64,000 nt of DNA from Cycas panzhihuaensis. Lineage: Eukaryota > Cycadophyta. The stretch covers positions 49,483,741 to 49,547,740 of the forward strand of contig CM041465.1 of NCBI GenBank assembly GCA_023213395.1. The letters are read 5' to 3'. The position numbers were made by a program, and so were the translations under genes. Below, piece by piece: positions 20,562 through 32,210 of this stretch (positions are counted from its first letter, which is position 1; the number at the start of each line of letters is the position of its first letter). The notes beneath the pieces are model-generated. The model made no database searches. It was not told the origin of the DNA and saw only the letters and a list, made by a program, of their open reading frames with translations.

Positions 20562-22200
20562 CATACTATTTACAATGTTAAGGTGGACACCTAGACCATC
20601 TCTAAATTTTATAAACTTTTCTCTACCAAGTGGCTTGGTAAAGATATCTATTATTTGCTACTATGTAGGTTAATAGTGGAGGTTGATATCACCTTTTTAA
20701 ACATGCTTTCTAATGAAATGGTGATGAACCTTTATGTGCTTAGTATGTGCATGAAAAACTTGATTCTTGGTCAAGTTGAACACACTTTGATTGTTATAAT
20801 ATAGTCTAGTGGGGTGATCCTACTTAAGTCCAAACTCTCAAAGAATATGCCTGAGCTAAATAGCCTCATAAGTTACGTAGACTACAATTTTGTACTCTAC
20901 TTCTGTAGATGATAAGGTAACATTTGATTGCTTCTTACAACTCCATGAAATAACACATAACCAAAGGTAAAATAATAACCTAAGGTTGATCTGCATCTAT
21001 CTTGGTATCCTACCCAATCAGAATCTGAGAACCCTTCCAAGATAAAGTTTTCATTATAAACATATTGAATGACATATTATAATATACCTTTGATGTATCT
21101 TAGTATGTATTTAACTGCATTCCAATGCTTCTGATTCAGCTAAGACATGTACCTAGAATAAATCCCTACAGAAAACGAGATGTCCAGTCTAGTATCGATG
21201 AGATAGATTAGGCTACCAACTAGTTACTGTAAGAGAGTTAGATTTGTAAATTTTACTTTCTCATTAAGAGTAAGCTTTGTTCCATTCTCCATTGGTGTAA
21301 GTATTGGTTTACAGTCTTGCATCATGAACTGTTACAAAATATCCCAAGAGTATTTTGCTTGGGATATAATGATATGGCCTAATTGTTACCATACTTCTAA
21401 GCTTAAAACGTAATGGAGAAGTCGAAGATCTGTCATCTCAAAACTTCTCTTAAGGTCATCTTAGAGAATCTTAATTATCTTAGTGTCATTTCCTATGATC
21501 ACTAAGTCATCAACATATAAGAAAATAAAAATAGCATGGTCCTTCCCAACTTTAATGTATAAGTTAGGATCTAATATGAATCAATGATATCGATCCCTCA
21601 AAAAATAGTCATTGATTTTTTAGTACCATGCTCTTGGGCTTGTTTCAAGCTATATAATACCTTTTTGAGGAAAGAAATAAGATGTTTTTGTCCTTGTATT
21701 TTATAACCATGAAGTTGCTATAAATATACCTCCTCTTGAAGATCGTCATTAAGGAATGCGCTCTTCACATCCATCTAATAAACTAGCCATTTTTATTGAG
21801 TAGCGAAGGCCAATATGAGTCTGATGGTATTCATATTTGCAATATATGTAAAGGTCTCCTCATAATCAATGACTTCTTTCTATTTGAAGCCCTTTATAAT
21901 AAATCATGTATTTTGACACTTAAGTGTACTATCAGAATGAAATTTAATTTTGTAAACCCATTTACAACCAATTGCATGTTTTTGTTTAAACATTTCCACC
22001 AAATCCCATGTTCTATTCTTCTCAATAGAATAGAATTCTTCATCCATAGCAACCTTCTAATTTTTATTTTTAGAAGTCTCCTTAAAAGCGGAAGGCTCAT
22101 CAATGCATAGCACTTCAGCCATAAGTGCATAAGTAGTTTGCTATTGCATCCTTAATGGATGCTTTCTTTCTATGATCTAACTGTCCTATATTGTCTATGC
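20562..22200 (-). pseudogene. pol: Copia E reverse transcriptase and RNase H
   Basis: RT begins near 22050 with DEEFYSIEKNRTWDLVEMF, GCKWVYKIKFHSD and MDVKSAFLNDDLQEEVYL near 21755. The KVLYSLKQA block lies near 21640. A shifted frame near 21500-21530 holds the YVDD region (YMLMT in one frame). RNase H covers about 21350-20580 with scattered matches (LQESNSDWVGYQDRC-like near 21000, the KHIKVHHHFI-like block near 20720 and the FTKPL block near 20625). Several frameshifts make it more damaged than D's copy. Confidence 0.82.
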
Positions 22201-22590
22201 ATACCATTTTGGTAAATTCTTGACTAATATAACTTGAACCTCAAGGTCTTTTGGTCAAAGAGGTTGATCAACAGAAGATAAAACAACTTGTGTAGATGAT
22301 ATATATGGTATCGAAGATTGAGAGGGAAGGGAGTCCTCAACAATCTTTTTTCCTTTATTAATAGGATGTTAGATGGATGTTGATTCCAACTCCTTATTAT
22401 CTTCTTTAGCAAAAATAACATCTCTTGAGAGATGCATATTCCTAATAATGGGATCATATAATTTGTATGACTTGTTGTGAATGGCATAGCCTACAAAAAT
22501 ACATTTGAAACTATTTTTATCTAACTTTGATCTTTGTTGATTAGGGATATGCATATATGTAGTACACCTAAAGGTCCTCAAATGGCTAAC
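22201..22590 (-). pseudogene. pol: Copia E integrase C-terminal part, left of Copia F
   Basis: The minus strand at 22581-22369 reads MRTFRCTTYMHIPNQQRSKL, then KCIFVGYAIHNKSYKLYDP and LSRDVIFAKED, the standard copia integrase tail. The bases 22449-22590 recur in diverged form at 30017-30158 on the other side of Copia F, which a normal insertion cannot explain. Confidence 0.85.
22449..22590 (-). repeat. 140-bp integrase segment, left copy
   Basis: Direct copy of 30017-30158 with roughly 13 percent difference by eye. It runs from atcatataattt to tcaaatggctaac. Confidence 0.85.
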
Positions 22591-22973
22591 TCATCTAAGA
22601 TCTAAAATATATATACATCTAACATAATATAAAGCTAAAGTACTAAAATAAGGTAATAATCATTCAAAATAAACACAGAACAGAGATGTATAATGGTTCA
22701 TGGGTAAATTTTCCACCATGTAAGATTCCAAACTAGCAAATCTTTCATATAAACAAAAATTCAATGTGCAAATAAATTGAGTGGGGCTTAATTTATAAGC
22801 ATCCCACCAAAGTTTACATGAATATCATTGATTGACTTAATGACACATATGATAGTCCCAACATAATTACATAATATGATTAAATTTACAATAAGGATCG
22901 CCTATAGTATATAATATTCACATAATATACATAAATTACATAGAAATGAGGGTGATATTATAATGTTTTAATA
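22583..22973 (-). repeat. Copia F 3' LTR
   Basis: Matches 29636-30019, for example gagtggggcttaatttataa and ttacatagaaatgagggtga. The outer end merges with Copia E sequence (tggctaactcatct where tgttaaaactcaacc is expected), so the boundary is uncertain by several bases. Confidence 0.88.
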
Positions 22974-22988
22974 GCCTCCCTTAATGGC
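22974..22988 (-). other. Copia F polypurine tract
   Basis: The minus strand reads ccattaagggaggc directly before the 3' LTR. Confidence 0.75.
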
Positions 22989-22989
22989 A

Positions 22990-24860
22990 ACTTCATTTCT
23001 TCTGATGCCGAGGTCATATTGAAATCGTTCAAACTTTGGTTTACCAAGTGCTTTAGTGAAGATGTTTGTAACCTAAGCCTTAATTGACTGATAAATGAGA
23101 TTAACTTCTCTGTTTTGGATATGTTTATAGATGAAGTGATAATGGACCTTAATATGCTTGGTTCTAGCATAGAAAACTAGATTCTTTGTCATCTTCAACA
23201 CACTTTGATTGCCATAATAGAGAAAGGTCAGTGCATGTTGTTGAAGTCTAAACTCAGTGAAAATCCTTTTAAACCAAATTAACTTTATTATGACATGAGA
23301 AATTGCTTTGTATTCGACTTCAGTGGAGGAAATTACAACATTTGACTACTTCTTATAGCTCTAAGAGATTGTAGATGAGTTCATGTCAAAATAGTATCCT
23401 AAAGTTAAATGATGAGTGTCCTAACAACCTGCCAATCAACATTCATATGTCCTTTCATGATAAGAGATTCTATTTGATTGTAATTAAGACCAAACTAATG
23501 TGTGACACAAATATATTTGAGAATCTTAGTTGCAGCTTTCTAATGGGATGCTATGGGTTGTGATATATACCTAGAGTAAATCCCAATTGTATATGATATG
23601 TCCAGTCAAGTATTGGTGAGATAGATGAGACTCTCAACTAACTAATGGTACAATGTAGGATGAAATGACTTTCCTTACTTGTCTAGGTTTAGCTTGGTTC
23701 TTGTTTACATAAGAATTGGTGCCAGGTTATAATCTGTCATCCTAAATCTTTGCAAGAGCTTATTGGCATTTTTTTTTTAGATAAGAAAATATGGCATGGT
23801 TCTTGCCAAACTTCAATCCCAAGGAAATAATGAAGTAACCCGTGATTTGTCATCTCAAAATTGCTTTACAATTCTAACTAAAGGAAAGTTATGCCTTCAG
23901 TATCATTGAATATGGTTTCAAGATTGTTCACATAAAGAACAATGATTATGATCAAGTTATCTCTAACCTGAATGTATAGATCTAGGTTAGAGGGTGAATG
24001 ATTGAATCCATAATAAGTGAAGAAGGTATCAATCTTTATATACCAAGTACGTGGTGTTGCTTGAGTCCATACAAAGATTTTTTAAGGTTACAAACTAAGT
24101 GTTCTTAGCTTAGAACAATATACTTGAGAGGTTTATTTACAAAAACCTCTTTTATGAGTTCTATTGAGGAAAACACTCTTTACATCCATTTACTAGACAA
24201 GCGAGTTGAATTGGGTTGTAAGTGATATTACCAAATGGAATGTGGTCATGTTGACCACCGGTGTAAAGGTCTCATCATAGTCAATCTCTTTTTATTATTT
24301 GAAACCTTTTTCTACAAGATGAGCTTTGTGATGATCAACAATACCATCTACATAGAATTTGGTTTTATATAGCCATCTATAATCAATTATCTTTTTTCTA
24401 TGTGGCAATTCTATTATCTTCTAAGTTTTATTTTTGATGATTGAGTTCATATCTTTATCTATAGTTTATTTCCACATTTGATCTTTGACTACCTCCTCAA
24501 ATACAAAAGGCTTAAGGGTTTCCAAGATGTTCCATTAGGGAAAAATTAGTAGAGTGTCTCATCTTTAATGGTCTTTTGGTAGCTATGGGAGGAGGAGGGT
24601 CATCCTTTAACAACTATTAAACCCACTTGGGAGGTGGCTAAATGCTAGTAGCTTCCACTTGAAGGTCATCAACTAAAATAGGTGGCATGGTTGTCCTTGC
24701 TTCTATTATAGAAGTGGAGGCTACGTGAATTGATAAATGACCTAATGTGTAGGAGGAGGCTAGTACTAATGGCTCCAAAATTTATCCAAGAGGTACTTGA
24801 GGCACACTAACTTTATCTGCTACTATAAACTGAAATTAGGGTAAATTTAGGTCCTATCTA
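22990..24860 (-). pseudogene. pol: Copia F reverse transcriptase, RNase H and INT-RT linker
   Basis: RNase H ends near 23000-23240: the + strand shows the antisense of a TKHIKVHYHFI-type block at about 23130-23160 and of the KALGKPKFE block near 23040. RT motifs lie between about 23700 and 24480, including the antisense of a KWLYKTKFYVDG-type block near 24340-24375 and of FTPVVNMTTF near 24240-24275. Many frameshifts and stops are present and no intact YVDD can be read. 24480-24860 is the variable linker. Confidence 0.75.
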
Positions 24861-24880
24861 TCTTTAGTAAATATTATGTC

Positions 24881-25700
24881 TTAAGTTGTATATGCTTGGT
24901 TCCTAATAATGTCAAACACTTTATAAGATTTACAACCAAGTACACAACCAAGAAAGATGTATTTCATGCTCTTATCATCAAGCTTCTTTATGTTCTCCTT
25001 TAGGGCAAGCTTATATGTTGTACATCTAAATGTCTTTAAATATGCAATAATTGGTTTCAATATTGACCAAGCTTCCTCAGGAGTGATGTTCCTAACTATA
25101 ACAATGAGACTTATGTTGGTTAGGTATGTAATAGTTACAATTGCATTAGCCCAAAATCTAGTGGTAAGTTTAGCATCACTAAGCATGGATTTTCCTTTGT
25201 TCACTAATGTTTGGTTCATCCTCTCGGATATATCATCTTGTTATGGTGTACGAGGTGTTGAAAATTGGCATTTAATGCCATGTTCCTGCCAAAAATTATT
25301 GAATTGATTGGAGATATATTCACCATCATTGTCAGGTCTTAGAGTCTTGATTGTCATTGCATTCTCATTTTCAACCACATCTTTGAACTCTTTGAATATA
25401 TCTAAGTCTTGGTACTTATTTCTCAAGAAGTAGACCCACACTTTCTTGGAGAAGTCATATATGAATGTCATAAAATACAAGCTCCTATTGAGTGATTATA
25501 CTAACATGGGTCCACATATGTCTGAGTAGACCAACTCCATTGGTTTTGAGGCTCTCCATGCATTATTAGAAGGGAAATTTTCTCTCTGTTGCTTTCCCTT
25601 TAGGCATGCCTCACAGATGTTGTTGTATCTCTTGATTTTGGGTAAGCCATATACTATGTAAAGCCTAAACATTAGGTTCAAGCTTTGCATATTCAAGTGA
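24881..25700 (-). pseudogene. pol: Copia F integrase
   Basis: Three nearly contiguous open pieces: 25696-25496 (ICEACLKGKQQRENFPSNNA, then KPMELVYSDICGPM), 25480-25241 (MYFMTFIYDFSKKVWVYFLR, then LRPDNDGEYISNQFNNFW) and 25219-24881 (MNQTLVNKGKSMLSDAKLTT, ITPEEAWSILKP, KYIFLGCVLGCKSYKVFD). The Cys pair of the zinc-binding domain and the first and second catalytic Asp positions (SDICG, PDND) can be seen. Few stops. It is the best preserved part of Copia F. Confidence 0.93.
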
Positions 25701-26280
25701 CCTAGGCGTTAATGCCATAATTGGTCTTTGGAGCTGTATGAAATGGCATTTTCCTCTAAATGGGAGCATTCTCCTAGTTCTTGGATACAAGGGGATTCTT
25801 CAACCATTACATCTTTCCCCTTGTCAAGCTATGCATTTTGGTCCATTGAGCAGTATTCTGATGGTGTGTTAGTGGCAAGAGGGACACCATCAAGCTTGTA
25901 TAATCCATTTTCTTCATGATAGTTACTACAATTTATCCAGTTGCATGGTTCGTGATGGTGTAGATGCTGTGACTAAAAAGGACATCCAAGTTTTACTTAT
26001 TTATTTACCTAATTAACAATAGATTCATTTTCATACCTAGAACTAGAAATACATTGTTAATATGGAGTCAAATATTGAAATCTTTTAGTGCTATCGGGGA
26101 CCTTCTAATTTTTTTTACATCATATGTCAAGTTGTCACCAAATATAAATGTTTGTGTGCTTATTGGATAGTTCTCTTCCAACATCTTTTCTAAGCTAATC
26201 ATGTGGTGAGTGGCACTTGAGTTAAGAAGCCAAGAGCTATCACAATGTTGGGATGGTAATGTTGTGAATAACAAGTTTTA
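25701..26280 (-). pseudogene. pol: Copia F protease and GAG-pre-integrase region
   Basis: Open at 26274-26068: MLFTTLPSQHCDSSWLLNSS, then ATHHMISLEKML. The active site DSGAT..HM has become NSSAT, with Asp to Asn and Gly to Ser both explained by G-to-A. The pre-integrase segment continues to 25701 with short frames, including the antisense of an LWHxRLGH-type block near 25710-25730. Confidence 0.88.
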
Positions 26281-26439
26281 TAAGGAGGTGCCTTGGACGT
26301 CTACCACATGGCCTCCTTAGTGAGTGTTGGGGTTCCTTTAATTGCTAGGTGGGAGCCACTACTTGTTCTACTATCTTTGACTTTGATTGGGTCTTGGGGT
26401 CAAATTTTGCTAATAGAATTGGTCAAGTTATTGAAATGA

Positions 26440-27684
26440 TAGCCCTCTTTATGGATAGAAAGGGACTCCTTGTTGTGGGATAAGGCCTCCTTATTGGAAA
26501 TAGGGGGCTTCTTATTATAGAATGAGCCCTCCTTGTTGGGGATAGGAGGCTCCTTATAGAGGGTATGGTTTTCCTTCTTGATAAATTTATCCTTGCTATT
26601 GATAACTTTGTCTACCTTGTTAAAAGTTAGGTGTTCCTTGTGGATAAAATAGGGGTACTTATTAATAATATAGGGTTACTTGTTGAAGGCTAGACCTATA
26701 AGGTTGGATCCTTTGATTTTATAATATTTATAGATTAGTTTGACATCTTTTATATTCAATAGCAAGGTGACCAATTTTCCCATAGTATAAATAGGTGACG
26801 TTGGATCTACTCTACTAATTACTTTTAGTTTGGGGCTGTGGTGGTTGCTAGGATTATTGAAGCTACTAACTTTGGTGTGAAAACATGCCAATTTGATGTG
26901 GTAGATGCTAAGTTGATAGTTGATTTCGCTCTTAAGAGATATTTAAGGAATCCAATTATTGAGCAAGACTTTAAAGTTGATTGGGCTACTGAGTTGTCCA
27001 TTATATAGTCTTACCCCTCTCTAAATTTTAGATTGCAAATGCAGGGCTCGAGTTAGAGGTAGATGTTTCCCCAAGTCGATTGAGAATGTTCTCTTCTCTT
27101 GGAAGGAGCCTCTTAAATATTATAAAATCTATTTTTATATAGTTACAATGGATTTTTTAGACAAATACATTGTATTCTATGGGTAGAATATTCAAGATGC
27201 TAGATATAGGATCATGGTTTGATAGTGGTTTACCTAGGATTATTAACTGATTTATAATGGTCTTCACTTTAGTTAAATGGGTTGTAACAGTACCTATAAA
27301 TGGGATGGAAAAAAGACATACTTTGAGGGTTAAGTACCTTGACTCATCTTTCCTCTCATAGAAAGCATAAAGGATGGTCTATGCTTCATGAGAGGTTTGG
27401 GTTGTCTTAATGTTTTGGTCTACTTGGTCTTCTACTACCAAGTGGACGAATGACAAAGAAATATTATCCTTAGCTTTAAAGTTAACTAAGGCAATAGGAT
27501 CAAGAGGAATGACTATGGTAGGGTCATTGCGATCCATGCTAGGTTTGGATTGGGGTATGTCCCCATTGATATATGCCCAAAAATCATTCATAATGAGTAG
27601 ATTTTTTACTTGTTTTTTCCAAGGGATAAAGTTCTTGATACCATTAAGTTTGATTATATTAGATAATAGCATTTGTGATGCCAT
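26440..27684 (-). pseudogene. gag: Copia F gag
   Basis: The start ATG at 27684 gives MASQMLLSNIIKLNGIKNFI, then PWKKQVKNLLIMNDFWAYIN, the N terminus of D/E/F-type gags. The frame is open for 101 codons, then broken. A zinc knuckle relic lies near 26700-26760 (YKYYKIKGSNLIG, in which the first and second Cys and the His are Tyr or Ser). The + strand at 26440-26640 is a low-complexity repeat of cctccttgttgg-like units, the linker before the protease. Confidence 0.85.
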
Positions 27685-27689
27685 TTTTT

Positions 27690-29620
27690 AAGTGTTTTTT
27701 TTTTGTTTTAAGTACTTTGTATACTAATCTCTCTAGGGTGATGATAATCTAGAATTCTAAGTTTTAAGGGTCTCTAAGAAAGTTCTATGTTACTATCTTG
27801 TCTAGTGGCACCTGCCCACAAGTAGAAAACCAAGGACCCTATATATTAGTACATGAGCTCAAGGTTCTATATATCTTCATATGTGGGATATTATGAAGGT
27901 CAAAAACCCCCCTGATTTGTGCATCTATCTGTGTTAGACTTATGCCTACCAATAGATCTAACAATTAGAACCTCAACATCCAAAAGACTCATTGCCTTTA
28001 GGTCTAGCCTAGTCTCCAATCTTTAATGGAAAGTTTTCCACCTCAACCTACCACTTAATACGCTTGGCATTCAATGGTTTCCTTAGTAAATTAAAGAAAG
28101 ACTAATGGCATGTGTAGAGTGCTAACTTCAGGGGTCTTACCATTCTTCTTGGATGGTTGGTAAGGTTGTCTTATAAATTTGAGATTTATCTTGGTTAATG
28201 TTTCAAGTTAAATATTGATTTTAGGGTGAGCTGCTTACAAACAAGGGTTTTTTTTTAAATAAAATCTAAAAAATAAATGTAAATGTAAGTAATTAAAGGA
28301 AAAGGAGAAGTTTATAAAGCTCTTTAAGTGGCCTTACACCAAGAATGGCCACTTCAATCTCTAAGGAGAACACCTACAAAAAACTAACCACAAGCACTTT
28401 ATTAGCCTAAAAATGATATTATAGTACCTAGCTAATGATCAATAATAGCATATAACAGTAAAAGATCATATGAACAACAGAGTTTGGCCTTCAAATGATG
28501 AGAAAAAGGCACAAGAAAGCTCAAACACAAAGCCTAATTTTAGTAGCTAGAACTTCTATAAAATAGGCTCAAATTAGGCTCAAACTAATTCTAAATTGTA
28601 ACCCTTTGAGTCCTCTTTCTAGCAGTTTAGATGATTTAAAAAATAAACACCTAGTTGCAAAGATATTGTAGAAATATTAACAAGTACATATTTATGTAAA
28701 AAACTTATGAAATATGGTCTTAAGCCCCTTTCAAAAATAGCCCCTAGTCATAGTCATAGAATTGATGCATATGACCACCCACTGTACTAACTAAGGGGCT
28801 AGTAGACCTAAAACTTTATCAAATAAAAAATAACATTTTTGACTTTACAAAAACTATTAAAAATAGCTTATAATATTTTGAAGTCTACCCTTTTCAATTA
28901 AATAATTATCATATGATGATGAATATGACCAAATAAAGGGGTTAAATCACTAGATTCCAAAGAAATATCAAAATCAACTTGATTAAATTAAACTTTATAA
29001 AATTAAAGTCATAAATTTAAAAAAATAATAATGAAGTTAATTTGCTATTGAGCCACGCAGACTTGTACAGCAAATAGGCAACCTACACGATAGAATGGGG
29101 CTCAAAACTCAATGAGTTTTTACTATTTTGCCTCTAGGATCACTTGAGGAGGGGCGCAAGATCTAAAAGTTGTTTTGACTTCAAACGATGTCAAAATGAG
29201 TGTGAACAGGTCATGGGAGGTGTGGAGGAGACAGATGCAAATCTGGCTAAATCTTGTCTTAAATCTACATAAAACTACTTTGTACAATCACCTACTAACT
29301 GAGAGAAAGGCCAACACACCACCAGGGACTCAAATGAGGCTCTAGCGAGTTGATTTAGATAAACCTAGGGTTAAAACAATGTGAACAAAGTCATTTTTGT
29401 CCAAAAATAAGACTAACAACTCTTAACACTACAACTGAACTAAGTACTTATAATATAAGGTTGATACAAGTTAGAGAGGGCCTACAATTACTTCAGAATG
29501 GTTGTATGCACCAAGAAGTTGAGAAAATAATAGAGAAAATATAAGAACAAGGTGTTGTTATAAGGAAACAAACCTTTGTTCTTCACTAGTTTCTCAAAAA
29601 ACTATTAGGTAGACCACGTG
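27690..29620 (-). other. Copia F long leader (between primer site and gag)
   Basis: About 1.9 kb without coding motifs separates the primer site from the gag start. D and E have leaders of the same size in the same place, so this is a shared property of the lineage. Confidence 0.75.
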
Positions 29621-29635
29621 CAAGCTCTGATACCA
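29621..29635 (-). other. Copia F primer binding site (initiator tRNA-Met)
   Basis: The minus strand reads tggtatcagagcttg, exact over the first 12 bases of the plant iMet primer site and directly against the LTR. Confidence 0.95.
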
Positions 29636-30019
29636 TGTTAAAACTCAACCAAGATCTAAAATATACATGCATATAATACAATACAAAACTAAACTACTGA
29701 AATAAGGAAATAATCATTGAAAATGAGAGTATAACAAAGACATATAATGGTTTACGTACAAATTTGTCACCACCTAAGGCTCCAAACTAGTAGAGCTTCC
29801 ACATAAACAAAAGTCCAATGTACAAATGAATTGAGTGGGGCTTAATTTATAAGTATTCCACCAAAATTTACATGAATACCATTGGCCGACTTAATAGCAC
29901 ATTTAGCAGACCCAACATAATATGATTAAATTTACAAGAAGGGTCACCTATAGTATACAATATTCATATAATATATATAAATTACATAGAAATGAGGGTG
30001 ACATTATAATATTTTAACA
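29636..30019 (-). repeat. Copia F 5' LTR
   Basis: 384 bp, tgttaaaactc...tattttaaca. Intact ends. Followed at once by the right copy of the 140-bp Copia E duplication. Confidence 0.93.
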
Positions 30020-30158
30020 TCATATAATTTATATGTCTTGTTGTGAATGGTATAACCTAAAAATATATATTTGAGACTATTTTTATCTAACTTTGATCTT
30101 TACTTATTGGGGATATACATATATGTAGTGCACCCAGTGGTCTTCAAATGACTAACAG
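30017..30158 (-). repeat. 140-bp integrase segment, right copy
   Basis: Diverged direct copy of 22449-22590. Both correspond to the single integrase segment at about 35050-35205 of Copia D. Confidence 0.85.
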
Positions 30159-31200
30159 TTGTTCTTTTGCTAGACCAAGCCTCCTCTAGTGTGATGTCAA
30201 TGACTACAGATGTAGGACTCTTATAGGCCACATAGGTAGTTGTGTGGAATGCTTATGCCCAAAGTCATGTTCATTCACTCTAAAACTCTATTTTACTAAG
30301 AAGTATGTGGAGTAGTAAGCCATATTCAAATCCCATTGTCATTGCAGAATTGAATGAACTCCTTTGAGGTAAATTCACCTCTATTATCTGGTCTTAGAAT
30401 CTTGATTGAACAACCAAATTAATTTTCTACTTATAGCTTGAGTTCTTTGAATTTTTGAAATGCATCATATTTTTGAAATGAATTTTTGAAATGCTCTTAT
30501 GTGAAAAGTCATATATGAAGGAAATGTAGTATAAAGCTCCTCCAAAAGATGTCATGGACAAGGGTCTACATAAATCTAAGTGGATCAACTACAAGGATTG
30601 AGATGCATACCATGAGTTATCTTTAGAAAAAGGTTATTGATATTAAGTCCCCATAATACAAGCTTCACAAAGACACTTTGAACCATATAGTCTTAGAAGC
30701 CTATGCACCATGTTCTTTATGACCATCATCTTCATATTATCTAAGCTCAAGTGGCCTAGACATTGATGCCAAAGTTGAATATTTAACATGGTTTATCTGA
30801 CAGAGTATGTAGCGTCAAGTGTGATATTACTTGCATTCATTTTGTGAAGTCCATGGTCTTCATAACCAATGACTACCGGCTAATAAATCCTTGTCACTAA
30901 TGATGCACTTCTCACTTTTAAACAAAATTCTTATCTATTGTTTATCTAGTTAGCTAACATATAACAAAATCTTCTCCATTGAAGGAATAAGGTAGGCATC
31001 TCCAAAGGAAAATACGAAAGCAAAATTGGCTAGTAAGTGAAAAGAAGCAATTTCGCTTATACCTGAAATTTTGATAGATTTGTTATTGTCAAATGTGACT
31101 AATTAACTGCTTTCTTCTTTGATGTCATATAGTAGTTCTTCACTACCTATCATATGATGAGATGCCCCTAAATCTATGATCCATGTATGATTAACTTCTG
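30159..31200 (-). pseudogene. pol: Copia E integrase core and protease
   Basis: Reading minus from 31200: WIIDLGASHHMIGS at about 31185-31145 is the protease site (DSGAS with Ser to Leu). KISGISEIASFHLL-like and ADAYLIPSMEKILLY-like segments follow. The pre-integrase and integrase core lies at 30770-30160 in several frames: LRPDNRGEFTSKEFIQFC near 30390-30340 and the antisense of a TIYAAYKSPTS-type, TPEEAWS-like block near 30180-30250. Heavily frameshifted. Confidence 0.78.
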
Positions 31201-32210
31201 AATTATGATAAGCACAAAATAGTTTATCTTCATTTGTAAATTGGTTCATATGGCATTGATTGTCACCTCTAAAACCCTCCTTTTCTCTTTGACCTCCTTA
31301 ATAAGACCTTAATTTGGTTGAGGGGGCTGCTACTATTGGAATTGCTAACAAGGTTATTGATTTCATGTATATTATTAATATGGCTAATGTTGATGAGGCT
31401 ATTGTAGATCTTCTTGCTTTTTCTACATTCAGGAGCAATGTAGCCAACTTTGCCACAATAATGATAAATCACATTGGGCTTTCATGATCTAATGTTCATG
31501 TTCCCAAATTGTTTGTGAAGTGAAGGTTTAGGACTTTGTTTGGCCTTTAACTTGGCCATGAATGCTCCTAATGTAGATAGCTCTTCATCATCCTTTATGT
31601 AAATTTATTCCTCTTGAAGGAGTAAACTTTCAAGTTGATTGAAAGTTACTGAAACTAGTGTGTCATCTTGTATAATGGATGAAATAAACCCATTATAATC
31701 TTTAGGCAACACATGCAATGTTATTGTTACAAGATCATCCTTAGAAGTAGGTTTGCCTAAAGTGTTCAACTCATTACATATCTCCTTTATTAAAGAAAAA
31801 AATGCCAGCATTAGCTTTACAATTTTTAAAGAGTATAATTTGGCCTTAATCATTATTATGTGAGCTTCATCTCACCTTTCATATAAAGAGGACAAAGTAT
31901 CTTATGCTTCCTTAGATGTTTTAGCATAAATAATATTATGATCTATATTAGTATCAATAATTATATGCAAAAAGACTAAGGTTATTTCATCCTTAGCTTC
32001 CTAAGTAGCAACAATAACTAGATCAAGCTAGATAATAATATTTTCATCAACTACAATTTGCACAAGTATAGGTTTAGGAATTCTTCTAGAACCATACCCC
32101 CAAAATTCATTCATAATCAAAAGATTTTGTATTAAATACCTCTATTCCTAATAATTGTCTTGTAGAGTTAATTTTATAGTGTATGTATTAAGCATGTTGA
32201 TAGCAGCCAT
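31201..32210 (-). pseudogene. gag: Copia E gag
   Basis: The start ATG at 32210 gives MAAINMLNTYTIKLTLQDNY, parallel to the Copia D start. An open piece at 31853-31605 (MIKAKLYSLKIVKLMLAFFS, DLVTITLHVLPKDYNGFISS, VTFNQLESLLLQEE) is a clear UBN2-type copia capsid region. The zinc knuckle at about 31430-31472 reads YHYCGKVGYIAPEC: the first Cys and the His are Tyr, each one transition away. A few stops only, so the frame is nearly continuous for 310 codons. Confidence 0.9.

Larger units (their letters stand above)
22591..30019 (-). mobile_element. Copia F: copia element nested in Copia E
   Basis: LTRs of about 384-390 bp (22583-22973 and 29636-30019), a perfect tRNA-iMet primer site and a polypurine tract. 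It is 7.4 kb long with gag, PR, INT, RT and RNase H in order on the minus strand. The flanks share no 5-bp TSD; instead they share a 140-bp duplicated piece of Copia E integrase. Confidence 0.9.
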
